Origin: Ramlibacter algicola
GTDB taxonomy: Bacteria; Pseudomonadota; Gammaproteobacteria; Burkholderiales; Burkholderiaceae_C
DNA: 64,000 nucleotides
Assembly: GCF_016641735.1 (NCBI RefSeq)
Contig: NZ_JAEDAO010000001.1
Span: 1,116,001-1,180,000, forward strand
Reading direction: 5' to 3'
Below the pieces are notes generated by a model. That model worked only from the letters and a program-made list of their open reading frames with translations, did no database searches and was not told the DNA's origin. The translations under genes were made by a program, and so were the position numbers. Positions 48,382 through 58,855 of the stretch are shown piece after piece. Numbering within the stretch: the stretch's first letter is position 1; each line of letters opens with the position of its first letter.

Positions 48382-50127
48382 ATGAAAGCCTCCCAGTTCC
48401 TGATCTCCACGCTCAAGGAAGCGCCCGCCGATGCCGAGGTGGTCAGCCACCAATTGATGATGCGCGCCGGCATGGTCAAGAAGCTGGGCGCCGGCATCTA
48501 CAGCTGGATGCCGATGGGCCTGCGCGTCGTGCGCAAGATCGAGGCGATCGTGCGCGAGGAGATGAATCGCGCCGGGGCCGTCGAGATGCTGATGCCCGTC
48601 ATCCAGCCCGCCGAGGTGTGGCAGGAAACCGGTCGCTGGTCGAAGATGGGCCCGGAGCTGATGCGCGTGAAGGATCGCCACGACCGCGACTACATCGTGC
48701 AGCCGACCAGCGAGGAAGTGGTGACCGACGTCGCGCGGCAGGAGCTGCGCAGCTACAAGCAGTTGCCGCGCAACCTGTACCACATCCAGACCAAGTTCCG
48801 TGACGAGCGCCGGCCGCGCTTTGGCGTGATGCGCAGCCGCGAATTCATCATGAAGGACGCGTACAGCTTCGATCGCGACCCCGCGTCCGCGAAAGCCAGC
48901 TACGCCACGATGGCCAAGGCGTACCGCGCCATCTTCGACCGCTTCGGCCTGCGCTACCGCGCCGTCGCGGCCGACAGCGGCGCCATCGGCGGTGACCTGT
49001 CCGAGGAATTCCAGGTCATCGCCGCGACGGGCGAAGACGCCATCATCTATTGCCCCGACAGCGACTACGCGGCCAACATCGAGAAGGCCGAAGCGCTCGC
49101 GCCGCAAGGCTCGCGCCCCGCTGCAACGCAACCGATGCAGAAAGTGCCCACGCCGGGCAAGAGCACGTGCGCCGACGTCGCGCAACTGCTCGGCATCCCG
49201 CTGCAGCGCACGGTGAAGTCGCTGGTGCTCGCGACCGACCAGCTGAACGAAGCGGGCGAGATCGTGAAGTCGCAACTGTGGCTGCTGCTGTTGCGTGGCG
49301 ACCATGACATGAACGAGATCAAGGTCGGCAAGGTGCCGGGCCTCGACGCCGGCTTCCGCTTCGCGACCAACGCCGAGATCGTCGACCACTTCGGCACGCC
49401 GCCCGGCTACCTGGGCCCCATCGGGCTGAAGAAGCCTTTGAACGTCGTCGCCGATCGCGAAGTCGCCGTGATGGCGGACTGGGTGTGCGGCGCCAACGAG
49501 GAAGGCTTCCACACCACCGGCGTGAACTGGGGCCGTGACCTGCCCGAGCCGTTCGCCGTGGCCGACCTGCGCAACGTCGTCGAAGGCGACCTGTCGCCGG
49601 ACGGCAAGGGCAAGCTCGCCATCGAGCGCGGCATCGAAGTCGGCCACGTGTTCTACCTCGGCACCAAGTACAGCAAGCCGATGAACGCCACGTTCCTCGA
49701 CGAGAGCGGCAAGCCGCAGCTGATGGAGATGGGCTGCTATGGCATCGGCATCACGCGCCTGCCCGCCGCCGCCATCGAGCAGAACAACGACGATCGCGGG
49801 ATCATCTGGCCCGACGCCATCGCGCCGTTCACCATCGCCGTGTGCCCGATCGGCATGGACCGCAGCGCCGAGGTCAAGGCCGCGGCCGAGAAGCTGCACG
49901 ACGACCTCGTCGCGGCCGGCGTCGACGTCATCCTCGACGATCGTGGCGAGCGCCCCGGCGCCATGTTCGCGGACTGGGAATTGATCGGCGTGCCGCATCG
50001 CATCGTCGTGTCCGACCGCGGCCTGAAGGAAGGCCAGCTCGAATACCAGCACCGCCGCGACGCCGCGGCCACCAAGGTGCCGGTCGCCGAGGCTTCGGCC
50101 TTCCTGCGCGGCCGCGTGCAGGCGTGA
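48382..50127 (+). CDS. proS: Prolyl-tRNA synthetase
   Basis: Class II aminoacyl-tRNA synthetase of 581 aa that charges tRNA-Pro, including the tRNA-Pro(CGG) gene of this window. [20 protein letters not shown] is the normal start. Motif 2 is the [21 protein letters not shown] region, an editing domain lies in the middle (about 225-380), and the anticodon-binding domain is at the end. The start has a pyrimidine tract (CCCCCCTCCCCC) and no Shine-Dalgarno sequence; an in-frame ATG at 48325 is less likely. Confidence 0.96.
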   Translation: MKASQFLISTLKEAPADAEVVSHQLMMRAGMVKKLGAGIYSWMPMGLRVVRKIEAIVREEMNRAGAVEMLMPVIQPAEVWQETGRWSKMGPELMRVKDRHDRDYIVQPTSEEVVTDVARQELRSYKQLPRNLYHIQTKFRDERRPRFGVMRSREFIMKDAYSFDRDPASAKASYATMAKAYRAIFDRFGLRYRAVAADSGAIGGDLSEEFQVIAATGEDAIIYCPDSDYAANIEKAEALAPQGSRPAATQPMQKVPTPGKSTCADVAQLLGIPLQRTVKSLVLATDQLNEAGEIVKSQLWLLLLRGDHDMNEIKVGKVPGLDAGFRFATNAEIVDHFGTPPGYLGPIGLKKPLNVVADREVAVMADWVCGANEEGFHTTGVNWGRDLPEPFAVADLRNVVEGDLSPDGKGKLAIERGIEVGHVFYLGTKYSKPMNATFLDESGKPQLMEMGCYGIGITRLPAAAIEQNNDDRGIIWPDAIAPFTIAVCPIGMDRSAEVKAAAEKLHDDLVAAGVDVILDDRGERPGAMFADWELIGVPHRIVVSDRGLKEGQLEYQHRRDAAATKVPVAEASAFLRGRVQA

Positions 50128-50780
50128 TCACGCGCCGCGCGTGGTGGCCGGTCGCGGCCGCCGGCGTCGCGGCCCTGCGTTGGCAGCCCGCCCACGCGGG
50201 CGCGCAGGTCGAGGAGCCGCTGGCCGACTCGGTGCGATCGGCGCTCAGCTCCGCCATCGCGAAATCCGCGCCTCCCGTTCCCGAATTCGCGTCGACCGAG
50301 GCGCGCCTGTCGTACCTGCGCTGGCTCGGCGCGATGAGCCCGCGCCTGTCGCGCCGCAAGGTCGACTGGCAGGAGCGCAAGGAATTCCTGCAGACGGTCT
50401 GGTACGAGTCGCGCCGAGCGGGGCTCGAGACGTCGATGGTGCTCGGCCTGATCCAGGTCGAGAGCGGCTTTCGCAAGTACGCAGTGTCCTCTGCCGGGGC
50501 GCGCGGCTACATGCAGGTGATGCCGTTCTGGGCGCGCCTGATCGGCGATGGCGACGCGGGCAAGCTGTTCCACATGCAGACCAACCTGCGGTTCGGCTGC
50601 GTGATCCTGCGCCACTACCTCGAGCGCGAACGCGGCGACCTGTTCATGGCGCTGGGCCGCTACAACGGCAGCCGCGGCAAGCCGCAGTACCCGAACGCGG
50701 TCCTCGGTGCGCGCAAGGCGTGGCTGTGGGACGACCCCGGCTCGCCGAACGAAGCGGCCCCCAGGCGCGGCGGCCCCTAG
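50124..50780 (+). CDS. Lytic transglycosylase (SLT domain)
   Basis: Exported muramidase of 218 aa. The N-terminus ([19 protein letters not shown], cleavage near AHA) is a signal peptide. The SLT domain has the catalytic Glu in [15 protein letters not shown], followed by [12 protein letters not shown] and [10 protein letters not shown]. It cuts peptidoglycan with 1,6-anhydro ends. The GTG overlaps the proS stop as GTGA, and this proS-transglycosylase coupling recurs in Burkholderiales as I recall. Confidence 0.92.
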   Translation: MITRRAWWPVAAAGVAALRWQPAHAGAQVEEPLADSVRSALSSAIAKSAPPVPEFASTEARLSYLRWLGAMSPRLSRRKVDWQERKEFLQTVWYESRRAGLETSMVLGLIQVESGFRKYAVSSAGARGYMQVMPFWARLIGDGDAGKLFHMQTNLRFGCVILRHYLERERGDLFMALGRYNGSRGKPQYPNAVLGARKAWLWDDPGSPNEAAPRRGGP

Positions 50781-50786
50781 CCGGAC

Positions 50787-51782
50787 CTACTGCACGAAGC
50801 CCATGCGGCCCTTCGCCTGGGCCTTGGGCAAATCCTCGACTGCGATGGTCCCGCGCTGGTCCAGGCGCGCATTGCCGAACCCCGTCATCAGCGCACGGCG
50901 CATCTCGCGCGGCGCGAGTTCGGCCAGCGCGTCGAGCAGGTCGTCGGCCGGTTCCGGGTCGAAACGGCTGCCCCAGCCGTGCTCGCCGCGGATCGACCGG
51001 TACAGGTTGCGCGCGATCTGCCGCGCCGCCTCGAACGACGGCGCCTCGATCTCGAAAACGTTCATGCGATTGAGGATCGGCTCGGGGATGCTGCGCTCGT
51101 CGTTGGCGGTGAGGATCCAGATCACCTGGCTGGCGTCGATGGCGACTTCGGCGAATTCGTCGATGAAACTCTGCGCGGTGTCATGCTCCAGCAGGCTGTA
51201 GAGCGAGCCGAGCGGGTCGTACTGCGCATCGGCGGCCGCCTTGTCGATCTCGTCCACCACGATCACCGGGTTGGCGTACTGGCCTTCGACCAGCGCCTCG
51301 AACACCTTGCCGGGCTTGGCGCCTTTCCACTGCGACGAGGCGCCCGACAGCAGCCAGCCCGCGGTCATCGACGACATCGGCACCAGGTTCATGCCGGTGC
51401 CCAGCAGGTCGGCGAGCTTGCGCGCGAAGTGGGTTTTCCCGATGCCGGGCGGGCCGAGCAGCAGCATCGGCGTGACCTCGAGTCCGTCGCGCGAATCCTG
51501 CGCCAGCGCCACGTGGCGCTTCACGTCGTCCAGCGCGTCGGTGAAGTTGGGCAACTCGTCGTAGAGCGTCGCCATGTCGGGGACGCCGCACGGCTTGACC
51601 TGGAAGCGTTCCGGCCCGCGCTCGAGCATGCGCTCGTAGGTCGTGCGCAGCGACTCGTGGTCCTTGCCGGGGAGCTTGGCGAGCTTGCGCTCCACCTCGT
51701 GCGGGCGGAACACATTGCGCAAGTTCGCGATCGGAAGCTTGAACGAGGATGGTTGATGGGGCACCAGACTGCGGCTGTCCAT
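50787..51782 (-). CDS. AAA+ ATPase related to the Lon ATPase domain
   Basis: Protein of 331 aa with Walker A (LLLGPPGIGKTHFARKLADL), Walker B (VIVVDEIDKA) and sensor 1 (ILTANDERSIP). It looks like the ATPase module of Lon but has no protease domain. AAGGAG precedes the ATG at 51782, which decides the start. It stands alone between the lytic transglycosylase gene (convergent) and grxD. The function is unknown; a chaperone or remodelling role is a guess. Confidence 0.87.
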   Translation of the reverse strand: MDSRSLVPHQPSSFKLPIANLRNVFRPHEVERKLAKLPGKDHESLRTTYERMLERGPERFQVKPCGVPDMATLYDELPNFTDALDDVKRHVALAQDSRDGLEVTPMLLLGPPGIGKTHFARKLADLLGTGMNLVPMSSMTAGWLLSGASSQWKGAKPGKVFEALVEGQYANPVIVVDEIDKAAADAQYDPLGSLYSLLEHDTAQSFIDEFAEVAIDASQVIWILTANDERSIPEPILNRMNVFEIEAPSFEAARQIARNLYRSIRGEHGWGSRFDPEPADDLLDALAELAPREMRRALMTGFGNARLDQRGTIAVEDLPKAQAKGRMGFVQ

Positions 51783-51944
51783 GCACTCTCCTTGACCTGC
51801 TGGGTCATTCCAGCATAGAGCGCGAGTGAGTTCAACCGGATGAGGCCGCAGCCGCATGCGACTGTCAGCAATTTGCCGCGTCGCGTGGCGGAGCGCACGT
51901 GGCGCCCGCCAGTGGCAGCCGCAGGGCGCGGCTGCTAACGGGCT

Positions 51945-52277
51945 TCAGCCCTGGGCGGCGTTGGTGCCCAGCACCTGCTGCAGTTCGCCCGACTGGTACA
52001 TCTCCATCATGATGTCCGAGCCGCCGACGAACTCGCCCTTCACGTACAGCTGCGGGATGGTGGGCCAGTTGCTGTAGTCCTTGATGCCCTGGCGGATCTC
52101 GTCGTCCTCCAGCACGTTCACGGTGGTGACCGTCTTCGGGTCGACGCCGCAGGCCTTGAGGATCTGGATCGCGCGGCCCGAGAAGCCGCACATGGGGAAG
52201 CTGGCGCTGCCCTTCATGAACAGCAGCACTTCGCTGCCCTTGACCAGCTGGTCGATGCGTTGCTGCACGTCGCTCAT
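51945..52277 (-). CDS. grxD: Monothiol glutaredoxin (Grx4 type)
   Basis: Protein of 110 aa with the CGFS active site (Cys30 in SFPMCGFSG) that binds a glutathione-ligated [2Fe-2S] cluster and delivers it to target proteins. The glutathione-binding stretch WPTIPQLYVKGEFVGGSDI is complete. AGGAG lies before the ATG. It follows prmC by 44 nt in the hemA-prfA-prmC-grxD run. Confidence 0.96.
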   Translation of the reverse strand: MSDVQQRIDQLVKGSEVLLFMKGSASFPMCGFSGRAIQILKACGVDPKTVTTVNVLEDDEIRQGIKDYSNWPTIPQLYVKGEFVGGSDIMMEMYQSGELQQVLGTNAAQG

Positions 52278-52321
52278 TCGAATCTCCTGCCGTGGCACGG
52301 CGCCACGTTTCACTGCCTCGA

Positions 52322-53149
52322 TTATCGGACTTCGGGCCGTTGCCCGCCGGAGCAGCGCTCGATGCCCGCGAGGTCCCGCCGGGATGCGACCGCTACCAGG
52401 CCGGCGGCCTGGAGCAGGCCGCGCACCGCGTCGGCCTGGTCCCAGCCATGCTCGAGCAAGAGCCAGCCGCCGGGGGCGAGCAGGGCGGGCGCCTGCGAGG
52501 CGAGGTGCCGCAGGTCGTCCAGCCCGTCCGGTCCGGCAGCCAGTGCGGCCCGAGGCTCGTGCCGCAGCGCCGGCAGGTGCGGGTCGCCGTCGGCGATGTA
52601 GGGCGGATTGCTCACGATCACGTCGAACGGTCCGGCCAGGCCGGCGAGCCAGTCGCCGCGGCGCCACTCCACGTCGAGCCCCAGGCGATCGCCATTCGCC
52701 TTCGCCACCGCCAGCGCTTCCTCGCTGCGATCCACCGCGACCACGTGCGCTGGCGCGCAGCGGTGCTTGAGCGCCACCGCGATCGCGCCGCTGCCGGTGC
52801 CGAGGTCCACCACGCGCGGCGAAGGCCGGCCAGCCATCACCTCGAGTGCCCAATCCACCAGCGTCTCCGTGTCCGGCCGGGGCACCAGCACGCGCGCATC
52901 GACGGCGAGATCGAGGCCGTGGAATTCCTTGTGGCCCACGATGTACGCCAGCGGCTCGCCCGCGAGGCGCCGATGCCACGCGGCTTCGCAGCGCGCCCGC
53001 ACGTCGGCGTCGACGGCGTCGGTGTCATGCGCGAGCAGCCAGGCGCGCTCGGAGCCGTCGCGGCCCAGCGCCTGCAGCAGCAGCAATTGCGCATCGAGGC
53101 GCTCCAGCCCGAGCGCCGTCGCCTGCGCGAGCAGCTGGGCGAGTGTCAT
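52322..53149 (-). CDS. prmC: Release factor glutamine methyltransferase
   Basis: SAM-dependent enzyme of 275 aa that methylates the Gln of the GGQ motif in release factors. It has a helical N-domain, the SAM loop [15 protein letters not shown] and the catalytic NPPY in [10 protein letters not shown]. The start overlaps the prfA stop by ATGA, so substrate and modifier are coupled. Confidence 0.96.
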   Translation of the reverse strand: MTLAQLLAQATALGLERLDAQLLLLQALGRDGSERAWLLAHDTDAVDADVRARCEAAWHRRLAGEPLAYIVGHKEFHGLDLAVDARVLVPRPDTETLVDWALEVMAGRPSPRVVDLGTGSGAIAVALKHRCAPAHVVAVDRSEEALAVAKANGDRLGLDVEWRRGDWLAGLAGPFDVIVSNPPYIADGDPHLPALRHEPRAALAAGPDGLDDLRHLASQAPALLAPGGWLLLEHGWDQADAVRGLLQAAGLVAVASRRDLAGIERCSGGQRPEVR

Positions 53150-54243
53150 GCGGCCGGGGCCCCGAGGCCGATCTCCAGCTCCTCGAGCTGCTCGGCCTTG
53201 CGCGCCAGCAGCAGCGCTTCCACCAGTTCGTCCAATTCCCCTTCCATCACCATCGCGAGCTTGTAGAGCGTCAGGTTGATGCGGTGGTCGGTCACTCGCC
53301 CTTGCGGGAAGTTGTAGGTGCGGATGCGGTCACTGCGGTCGCCGCTGCCGATCAGGCCCTTGCGCGTCGCGGCTTCCTTCGCGGCGCGTTCGGCGCGCTC
53401 CTTCTCGCGGATGCGCGCGGCCAGCACCTGCAGCGCCTTGGCCTTGTTGCGGTGCTGGCTGCGGTCGTCCTGGCACTCCGCGACGATGCCGGTCGGGATG
53501 TGCGTGATGCGCACGGCCGAATCGGTCTTGTTGATATGTTGGCCGCCCGCGCCGCTGGCGCGAAAGGTGTCGATGCGCAGGTCGGCCGGGTTGATCTGCA
53601 CGGCTTGTGCTTCGTCGGGCTCGGGCAAGGCGGCGACGGTGCACGCGCTCGTGTGGATACGCCCCTGCGTCTCCGTCGCCGGCACGCGCTGCACGCGGTG
53701 GCCGCCGGATTCGAACTTCAGCTTGCCGTAGACGCCATCGCCGACGACGCGCAGGACGACTTCCTTGTAGCCACCGACCTCGCCTTCGCTCTCGCTGACG
53801 ATCTCGATGCGCCAGCCCTGGCGGTCGGCGTACTTCGTGTACATGCGCAGCAGGTCGCCGGCGAACAGCGCCGACTCGTCGCCGCCGGTGCCGGCGCGGA
53901 TTTCCAGGAACGTGTTGCGCACGTCGTCGGGGTCCTTGGGCAGCAGCAGCTTCTGCAGCTCGTCTTCCAGCCGCGGCAGTTCGTCCTCGATCGCGGCGAC
54001 TTCTTCCCGTGCCATGTCGGCCATGTCGGGGTCGTCCAGCATCACGCGGGCATCGGCGAGCTGCGCCTCGCGCGCGCGGAACCGTTCGAACAGGCCCGCG
54101 ACCACGCTCACCTCCGAGTGCTCGCGCGTGAGCGCACGCAGGCGGTCCATGTCCTGCGCGACCTCCGGCTGCTGCAGGAAAAAGTCGAGTTCCTGCAGGC
54201 GGACCGGATAGCGTTCGAGTTGCTGGCGGAGGAAGGGCTTCAA
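53146..54243 (-). CDS. prfA: Peptide chain release factor 1
   Basis: Class I release factor of 365 aa for UAA and UAG. The codon-recognition PAT motif (188-190) identifies RF1, and the catalytic GGQ lies at 233-235 ([15 protein letters not shown]). The TTG at 54243 is chosen because the conserved start [10 protein letters not shown] follows at once; there is no ribosome-binding site, and a GTG at 54300 is the only upstream alternative. It follows hemA, the usual order. Confidence 0.95.
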   Translation of the reverse strand: MKPFLRQQLERYPVRLQELDFFLQQPEVAQDMDRLRALTREHSEVSVVAGLFERFRAREAQLADARVMLDDPDMADMAREEVAAIEDELPRLEDELQKLLLPKDPDDVRNTFLEIRAGTGGDESALFAGDLLRMYTKYADRQGWRIEIVSESEGEVGGYKEVVLRVVGDGVYGKLKFESGGHRVQRVPATETQGRIHTSACTVAALPEPDEAQAVQINPADLRIDTFRASGAGGQHINKTDSAVRITHIPTGIVAECQDDRSQHRNKAKALQVLAARIREKERAERAAKEAATRKGLIGSGDRSDRIRTYNFPQGRVTDHRINLTLYKLAMVMEGELDELVEALLLARKAEQLEELEIGLGAPAA

Positions 54244-54318
54244 GGGGCGGCTCGGGTCGGGACGGACGTGGGGTGGGGCGTGCACCGCGGCGCGGCGCAC
54301 GTGGGCGCACGTGCGCCG

Positions 54319-55590
54319 CTAACGCGACTTGCGCAGGAAGAAGTGCTCGATCGCGTCGGTGGCGCGCTCGCGCGCCGCCGCGTCGCCGGCATGCAGTTCG
54401 GCCAGGGCGCCGTGCAGCATCTTCTGGGTGAGGCCGCGCGACAGCGCTTCCATCACCGCTTCGGGATCTTCGCCGCGGGCCAGCAGCTTGCGCGCGCGGG
54501 CCAGTTCGGCAGCGCGCCACTCGTCTGTCTGCGCCTGCAGCTGCTGGATCAGCGGCACGGCGTGGCGCTGGTCCAGCCAGTGCATGAAGCTCTGCACGCC
54601 GGCGTCGATGATGGCTTCGGCCTGGGCGACGGCCGCCTGGCGGTGCGCGTGCCCGGCCTGGACGACGTGCGCGAGGTCGTCCACCGTGTACAGGTAGACG
54701 TCTTCGAGCTGCTTGACCTCGGGCTCGATGTCGCGCGGCACGGCGAGGTCCACCATGAACATCGGGCGGTGCTTGCGCGCCTTCACCGCGCGCTCGACGG
54801 CGCCCAGCCCGATGATCGGCAGCGTGCTGGCCGTGGAGGACACCACGATGTCGAATTCATGCAGGCGGGCCGGCAGGTCCGACAGCCGCATCACCTGGCC
54901 GCCGAAGCGCGCCGCGAGCTTCTCGCCGCGCTCCAGCGTCCGGTTGGCGATGGCGATGGCAGCCGGCTCCTTGGCGGCGAAGTGCGTCGCGGCCAGCTCG
55001 ATCATCTCGCCCGCGCCGACGAACAGCACCTTGGTCTTGCGCAGGTCCTCGAACAACTGGCCGGCCAGGCGGACCGCCGCTGCGGCCATGCTGATGGAAT
55101 GCGCGCCGATCTCGGTGGCCGAGCGCACTTCCTTCGCCACCGCGAAGGAGCGCTGGAACAGCTGGTTGAGCGTGGTGCCGAGCGCGCCGGCTTCGTCGGC
55201 CGCGCGCACGAAGTCCTTCATCTGGCCCAGGATCTGCGCTTCGCCCAGCACCATCGAGTCGAGCCCGCTGGCGACGCGGAACGCGTGGCGCGCCGCCTGC
55301 CCGTCTCGCAGCACGTAGGCATGCGACTTCAGCGTCGCCGCCGGCACGCCGCCGGACCGCGCCAGCCACTCGATGGTCGGGTCCAGGTCGTGCTGCGGGC
55401 CGGCGCAATAGATCTCCGTGCGGTTGCACGTCGACAGGATGGCGGCCTCGGGCTGGCGGGAGACCTGGCCCAGGAAACTCTGCCGCATCGCGGCCAGCGT
55501 CGGCTGCACCTGGTCGAGGGCGAACGCGAACCGGCCGCGCAGGTCGACCGGCGCGGTGGTGTGGTTGATGCCCAATGCCCAGACGGCCAT
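54319..55590 (-). CDS. hemA: Glutamyl-tRNA reductase
   Basis: First enzyme of the C5 heme pathway, 423 aa, which reduces Glu-tRNA to glutamate semialdehyde. The catalytic Cys55 lies in [26 protein letters not shown] follows, and the NADPH domain has [17 protein letters not shown] perfect TATAAT on the same strand ends 7 nt before the ATG, so the message is probably leaderless or nearly so. It heads the hemA-prfA-prmC run. Confidence 0.96.
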   Translation of the reverse strand: MAVWALGINHTTAPVDLRGRFAFALDQVQPTLAAMRQSFLGQVSRQPEAAILSTCNRTEIYCAGPQHDLDPTIEWLARSGGVPAATLKSHAYVLRDGQAARHAFRVASGLDSMVLGEAQILGQMKDFVRAADEAGALGTTLNQLFQRSFAVAKEVRSATEIGAHSISMAAAAVRLAGQLFEDLRKTKVLFVGAGEMIELAATHFAAKEPAAIAIANRTLERGEKLAARFGGQVMRLSDLPARLHEFDIVVSSTASTLPIIGLGAVERAVKARKHRPMFMVDLAVPRDIEPEVKQLEDVYLYTVDDLAHVVQAGHAHRQAAVAQAEAIIDAGVQSFMHWLDQRHAVPLIQQLQAQTDEWRAAELARARKLLARGEDPEAVMEALSRGLTQKMLHGALAELHAGDAAARERATDAIEHFFLRKSR

Positions 55591-55597
55591 GGGGGCG

Positions 55598-55603
55598 ATT
55601 ATA
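55598..55603 (-). promoter_or_regulatory. Consensus -10 TATAAT, 7 nt before hemA start
   Basis: TATAAT on the minus strand is followed by CGCCCCC and the ATG of hemA, which puts the expected transcript start at or one base before the start codon. No strong -35 box is seen. Confidence 0.6.
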
Positions 55604-55651
55604 AAATTCGCCGCTCCCACAAGCACTTACGCTGGATCAAACCCCTTCCCG

Positions 55652-55927
55652 ATGGGCCCCACCGATTTCCTGCTGCACGCCATGGGCCTGCTCGCCCCGG
55701 CCCTGTTCCTGGCCGTCCTGCTGCCGACCGGCACCAAGGTGCTCTTGCGGCGGGCCACGCCGGCCTTCCCGTGGTGGGTGCAGTGCGTGCTGCTGCTGGC
55801 AGTGGGCGCGGCGGTGCTCGGTGGCGGGCTGTGGTGGTTCGGCCGCGACGGCAAGATGGCGACTTACTTCACGCTCGTGATGGCCACGGCCACCGCGCAG
55901 TGGCTTTCCTTGCGGGCCTGGCGCTGA
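55652..55927 (+). CDS. Small membrane protein of unknown function
   Basis: Protein of 91 aa with three hydrophobic segments (about 6-27, 43-60 and 67-85) joined by short basic loops (GTKVLLRRATPAFP and WWFGRDGK). I do not recognise the family. It is divergent from hemA and followed by the hydroxylase-like gene after 58 nt. Conserved small proteins occur at this place in relatives, as I recall, but no role is known. Confidence 0.7.
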   Translation: MGPTDFLLHAMGLLAPALFLAVLLPTGTKVLLRRATPAFPWWVQCVLLLAVGAAVLGGGLWWFGRDGKMATYFTLVMATATAQWLSLRAWR

Positions 55928-55973
55928 AGGCCATGGCTGAGCTCGCCAGCCCCGAAGCGCCGCCGTTCCATCG

Positions 55974-55979
55974 CACAAT
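55974..55979 (+). promoter_or_regulatory. -10-like hexamer CACAAT, 6 nt before the 2OG-Fe(II) oxygenase start
   Basis: CACAAT is followed by GGACCC and the ATG at 55986, with no Shine-Dalgarno sequence between. Confidence 0.35.
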
Positions 55980-55985
55980 GGACCC

Positions 55986-56846
55986 ATGACGACGAAGACG
56001 CAGCAGCAGATCACCCCGGAGCTTCGCAAGTGGATCGTGGAGCAGGCACAGGCCGGCCACCCGGCCGAAGCCGTGCTGCGCTCGATGATGGCGTCCGGGT
56101 GGGACAACGACGTCGCGGTCGAAGCGATGGAAAGCACCCTGCGTGAGCACTTGAACGCGCAGGCCGTGCAGCAGGGGCTGGCCCCGGCGGTGCCGGTGCC
56201 CGAACCGAAGCTGGACGAATCGCCGCTGTACATCGACGCCGGCGACCGCAAGGTGTACGTGGTGCAGAACCAGTACAACCCGCGCGTGGTCGTCTTCGGC
56301 GGCGTGCTGTCGGACGACGAGTGCGACAAGCTGATCGCGCTGGCCAAGCCGCGCATGGCGCGCTCGCTCACCGTCGCCACCAAGACCGGCGGCGAGGAGG
56401 TCAACGAGGACCGCACCAGCAACGGCATGTTCTTCCAGCGTGGCGAGAACGAGCTGGTCACGCGCATCGAGGCGCGCCTGGCCAAGCTGGTGAACTGGCC
56501 GGTGGAGAACGGCGAGGGCCTGCAGGTGCTGCACTACCGCCCGGGCGCCGAGTACAAGCCGCATTACGACTACTTCGACCCCAACGAGCCGGGCACGCCG
56601 ACCATCCTCAAGCGCGGTGGCCAGCGGGTGGGCACCATCGTGATCTACCTCGCCGAGCCGGAAAAGGGCGGCGGCACGACCTTCCCCGACGCGCACCTCG
56701 AGGTCTATCCCAAGCGCGGGCACGCCGTGTTCTTCAGCTACGAACGCGCGCACCCGTCGACCAAGACGTTGCACGGCGGCGCGCCGGTGCTGGCCGGCGA
56801 GAAGTGGATCGCCACCAAGTGGATGCGCGAGCGGCGCTTCGAATGA
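55986..56846 (+). CDS. Prolyl 4-hydroxylase-like 2-oxoglutarate/Fe(II) oxygenase
   Basis: Protein of 286 aa. The catalytic double-stranded beta-helix has the iron ligands His193 and Asp195 (PHYDYF) and His263 (TLHGGAP), and Lys273 (GEKWIATKW) to bind 2-oxoglutarate, as in animal prolyl 4-hydroxylases. An N-terminal helical segment (about 10-55, QAQAGHPAEAVLRSMMASGW) resembles a small UBA-like three-helix domain and may bind a partner. The target protein is unknown. Confidence 0.9.
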   Translation: MTTKTQQQITPELRKWIVEQAQAGHPAEAVLRSMMASGWDNDVAVEAMESTLREHLNAQAVQQGLAPAVPVPEPKLDESPLYIDAGDRKVYVVQNQYNPRVVVFGGVLSDDECDKLIALAKPRMARSLTVATKTGGEEVNEDRTSNGMFFQRGENELVTRIEARLAKLVNWPVENGEGLQVLHYRPGAEYKPHYDYFDPNEPGTPTILKRGGQRVGTIVIYLAEPEKGGGTTFPDAHLEVYPKRGHAVFFSYERAHPSTKTLHGGAPVLAGEKWIATKWMRERRFE

Positions 56847-56859
56847 GCGCCCGCCCCGC

Positions 56860-57750
56860 ATGAGGCTGCAGGCCAACGGCATCACCATCGAAGCCGAGGA
56901 CACGGGCGACGCCCGGCGTCCGGCCGTGCTGCTCGTGATGGGCCTCGGCATGCAACTGGTTGCCTGGCCGGCCGCCTTCATCCAGGGGCTCTGGGACGCG
57001 GGCTTCCGCGTCGTCCGCTTCGACAACCGTGACGTGGGGCTGTCACAGTCCTTCGACGAACTCGGCGTCCCGAACCTGGTGGTCGAATCGATCCGGCATC
57101 GCTTCGGCCTGCGCGTGCGCGCGCCGTACACGCTGGCCGACATGGCGAACGACGCCTTCGGCGTGCTCGACGCCCTGAAGATCGAGCGCGCCCACGTCGT
57201 CGGCATGAGCATGGGCGGCATGATCGCCCAGCGGATGGCGCTCGCAGCCCCGGACCGCATCCAGTCGCTCACGAGCATCATGAGTTCCAGCGGCGCCCGC
57301 TTCCTGCCCGGCCCGAAACCGCCGGTGCTGCGCGCGTTGCTTGCGCGGCCGAAGGACAGTTCCGAGGACGCGGTGGTCGACCACACGATGGCGCTGCTGC
57401 GGCTGATCGCCAGTCCCGCTTATCCGCACGACGAAGTCGTGGTGCGCGAACGGGTCCGTGCGGCCGTGCGACGCGCCTACCGGCCCGCCGGCACCCAGCG
57501 GCAGATGGCTGCGGTGGTCGCGGACAGCAAGCGTGCGCGCGAGCTGGCCACCATGCGCGTGCCGACGCTGGTCATCCACGGCCGCGACGATCCGCTGGTG
57601 CCGTTCGCCTGCGGCGAGGACACGGCGCGCCGCATTCCGCATGCGCGGCTCGTGGCGCTGCACGGCATGGGCCATGACCTGCCGCCCGGGGTGGTCGATC
57701 TGCTGCTGCAGGCGATCGTGCCGCACCTGCGGCAGACTCGCGGGGGATGA
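56860..57750 (+). CDS. Alpha/beta-hydrolase
   Basis: Hydrolase of 296 aa with oxyanion stretch [10 protein letters not shown], the [10 protein letters not shown] turn, nucleophile elbow [10 protein letters not shown], acid residue in [10 protein letters not shown] and the His in [10 protein letters not shown]. The DNRDVGLS type resembles aclacinomycin methylesterase-like enzymes, but the substrate is unknown. The stop overlaps queF by ATGA, which suggests coupled expression without an obvious shared pathway. Confidence 0.88.
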   Translation: MRLQANGITIEAEDTGDARRPAVLLVMGLGMQLVAWPAAFIQGLWDAGFRVVRFDNRDVGLSQSFDELGVPNLVVESIRHRFGLRVRAPYTLADMANDAFGVLDALKIERAHVVGMSMGGMIAQRMALAAPDRIQSLTSIMSSSGARFLPGPKPPVLRALLARPKDSSEDAVVDHTMALLRLIASPAYPHDEVVVRERVRAAVRRAYRPAGTQRQMAAVVADSKRARELATMRVPTLVIHGRDDPLVPFACGEDTARRIPHARLVALHGMGHDLPPGVVDLLLQAIVPHLRQTRGG

Positions 57751-58592
57751 ACTCTCCCGAGCAGTCGCTGCTGGGCAAGCCTGCCCCGTACCGCGACCAG
57801 TACGACCCGACGCTGCTGTACCCCATCCCGCGCGCGGCCAAGCGCGAGGAACTGGGCATCACCGCGCAGCCGCCGTTCTTCGGCGCCGACCTGTGGACGG
57901 CCTACGAGCTGAGCTGGCTCACGCCCCGCGGGCGCCCCGTCGTCGCGATCGCGCAGGTCACCGTGCCGTGCGAGACGCCGAACCTTGTCGAGAGCAAGTC
58001 GTTCAAGCTGTACCTGAACAGCTTCACCAATTCGCAGTTCGCCTCCGGCGACGAAGTCCTGGCGCGCGTGCGGGCCGATCTGGCCGAAGCGGCATGGCGG
58101 GGCAGCGGCCGCACGGGCAGCATCGGCGTGCGCCTGCTCCTGCCGGAGCTGTTCGACCAGCAGCAGGTGCACGAGCTCGATGGCATCAACCTGGACCGGC
58201 TCGACATCGAATGCACGGACTACACGCCGCGGCCGGACCTGCTGCGTGCCGTCTTCGACGAGCAGCCGGTCGAGGAAGTGGTGGTGAGCAACCTGCTCAA
58301 GAGCAATTGCCTCGTGACGGGCCAGCCCGACTGGGGCAGCGTGCAGATCCGCTATGCGGGACCGCAGATCGACCATGGCCAGTTGCTGCGCTACCTGGTG
58401 AGCTTCCGCAACCACAACGAGTTCCACGAGCAGTGCGTGGAACGCATCTTCATGGACATCCGGCGGCACTGCCGCCCGACCAGGCTGGCGGTCTACGCGC
58501 GCTACACGCGCCGCGGCGGGCTGGACATCAACCCGTACCGCACCAGCCACCCGGCCGCCCTACCGGCGAACGTGCGCACGGCGCGGCAGTGA
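57747..58592 (+). CDS. queF: NADPH-dependent 7-cyano-7-deazaguanine reductase
   Basis: Queuosine-synthesis enzyme of 281 aa, of the long two-domain (YqcD) type. It reduces preQ0 to preQ1. The QueF motif [11 protein letters not shown] is present, the catalytic Cys188 and Asp195 lie in [12 protein letters not shown], and [12 protein letters not shown] binds substrate. It is coupled to the hydrolase upstream, and its end overlaps the converging small gene by 33 bases. Confidence 0.96.
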   Translation: MNSPEQSLLGKPAPYRDQYDPTLLYPIPRAAKREELGITAQPPFFGADLWTAYELSWLTPRGRPVVAIAQVTVPCETPNLVESKSFKLYLNSFTNSQFASGDEVLARVRADLAEAAWRGSGRTGSIGVRLLLPELFDQQQVHELDGINLDRLDIECTDYTPRPDLLRAVFDEQPVEEVVVSNLLKSNCLVTGQPDWGSVQIRYAGPQIDHGQLLRYLVSFRNHNEFHEQCVERIFMDIRRHCRPTRLAVYARYTRRGGLDINPYRTSHPAALPANVRTARQ

Positions 58593-58853
58593 CTTGGCGC
58601 AGACCCAGTCGCAGCGCAGCCGCTGCAGCCGGTGCGCCCGGAAGCGCCACGCCGTGTAGAGGTCCGGCGCCGACATGCCGAGCAGGCACAGCGGCGCCAT
58701 CCACAGCGCGCCACAGGCGAACACCGGCAGCCAGCCGATGCAGCCTGCGATCCACAGCATGAGCATCAGGTCCCACAGCTGGTATTCCAGCGGGTGGGTC
58801 GTGCGGTGGCCGGCATGCCAGCGCTTGATGTGTTGGAGGTCGTCGAGAGTCAT
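58560..58853 (-). CDS. Small membrane protein of unknown function
   Basis: Protein of 97 aa with a hydrophilic start ([20 protein letters not shown]), two hydrophobic segments (about 28-45 and 50-66) and a basic tail. It lies 2 nt after the exported-protein gene and overlaps the 3' end of queF. I do not recognise the family. Its overlap with queF makes it less certain than its neighbours. Confidence 0.65.
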   Translation of the reverse strand: MTLDDLQHIKRWHAGHRTTHPLEYQLWDLMLMLWIAGCIGWLPVFACGALWMAPLCLLGMSAPDLYTAWRFRAHRLQRLRCDWVCAKSLPRRAHVRR

Positions 58854-58855
58854 GG

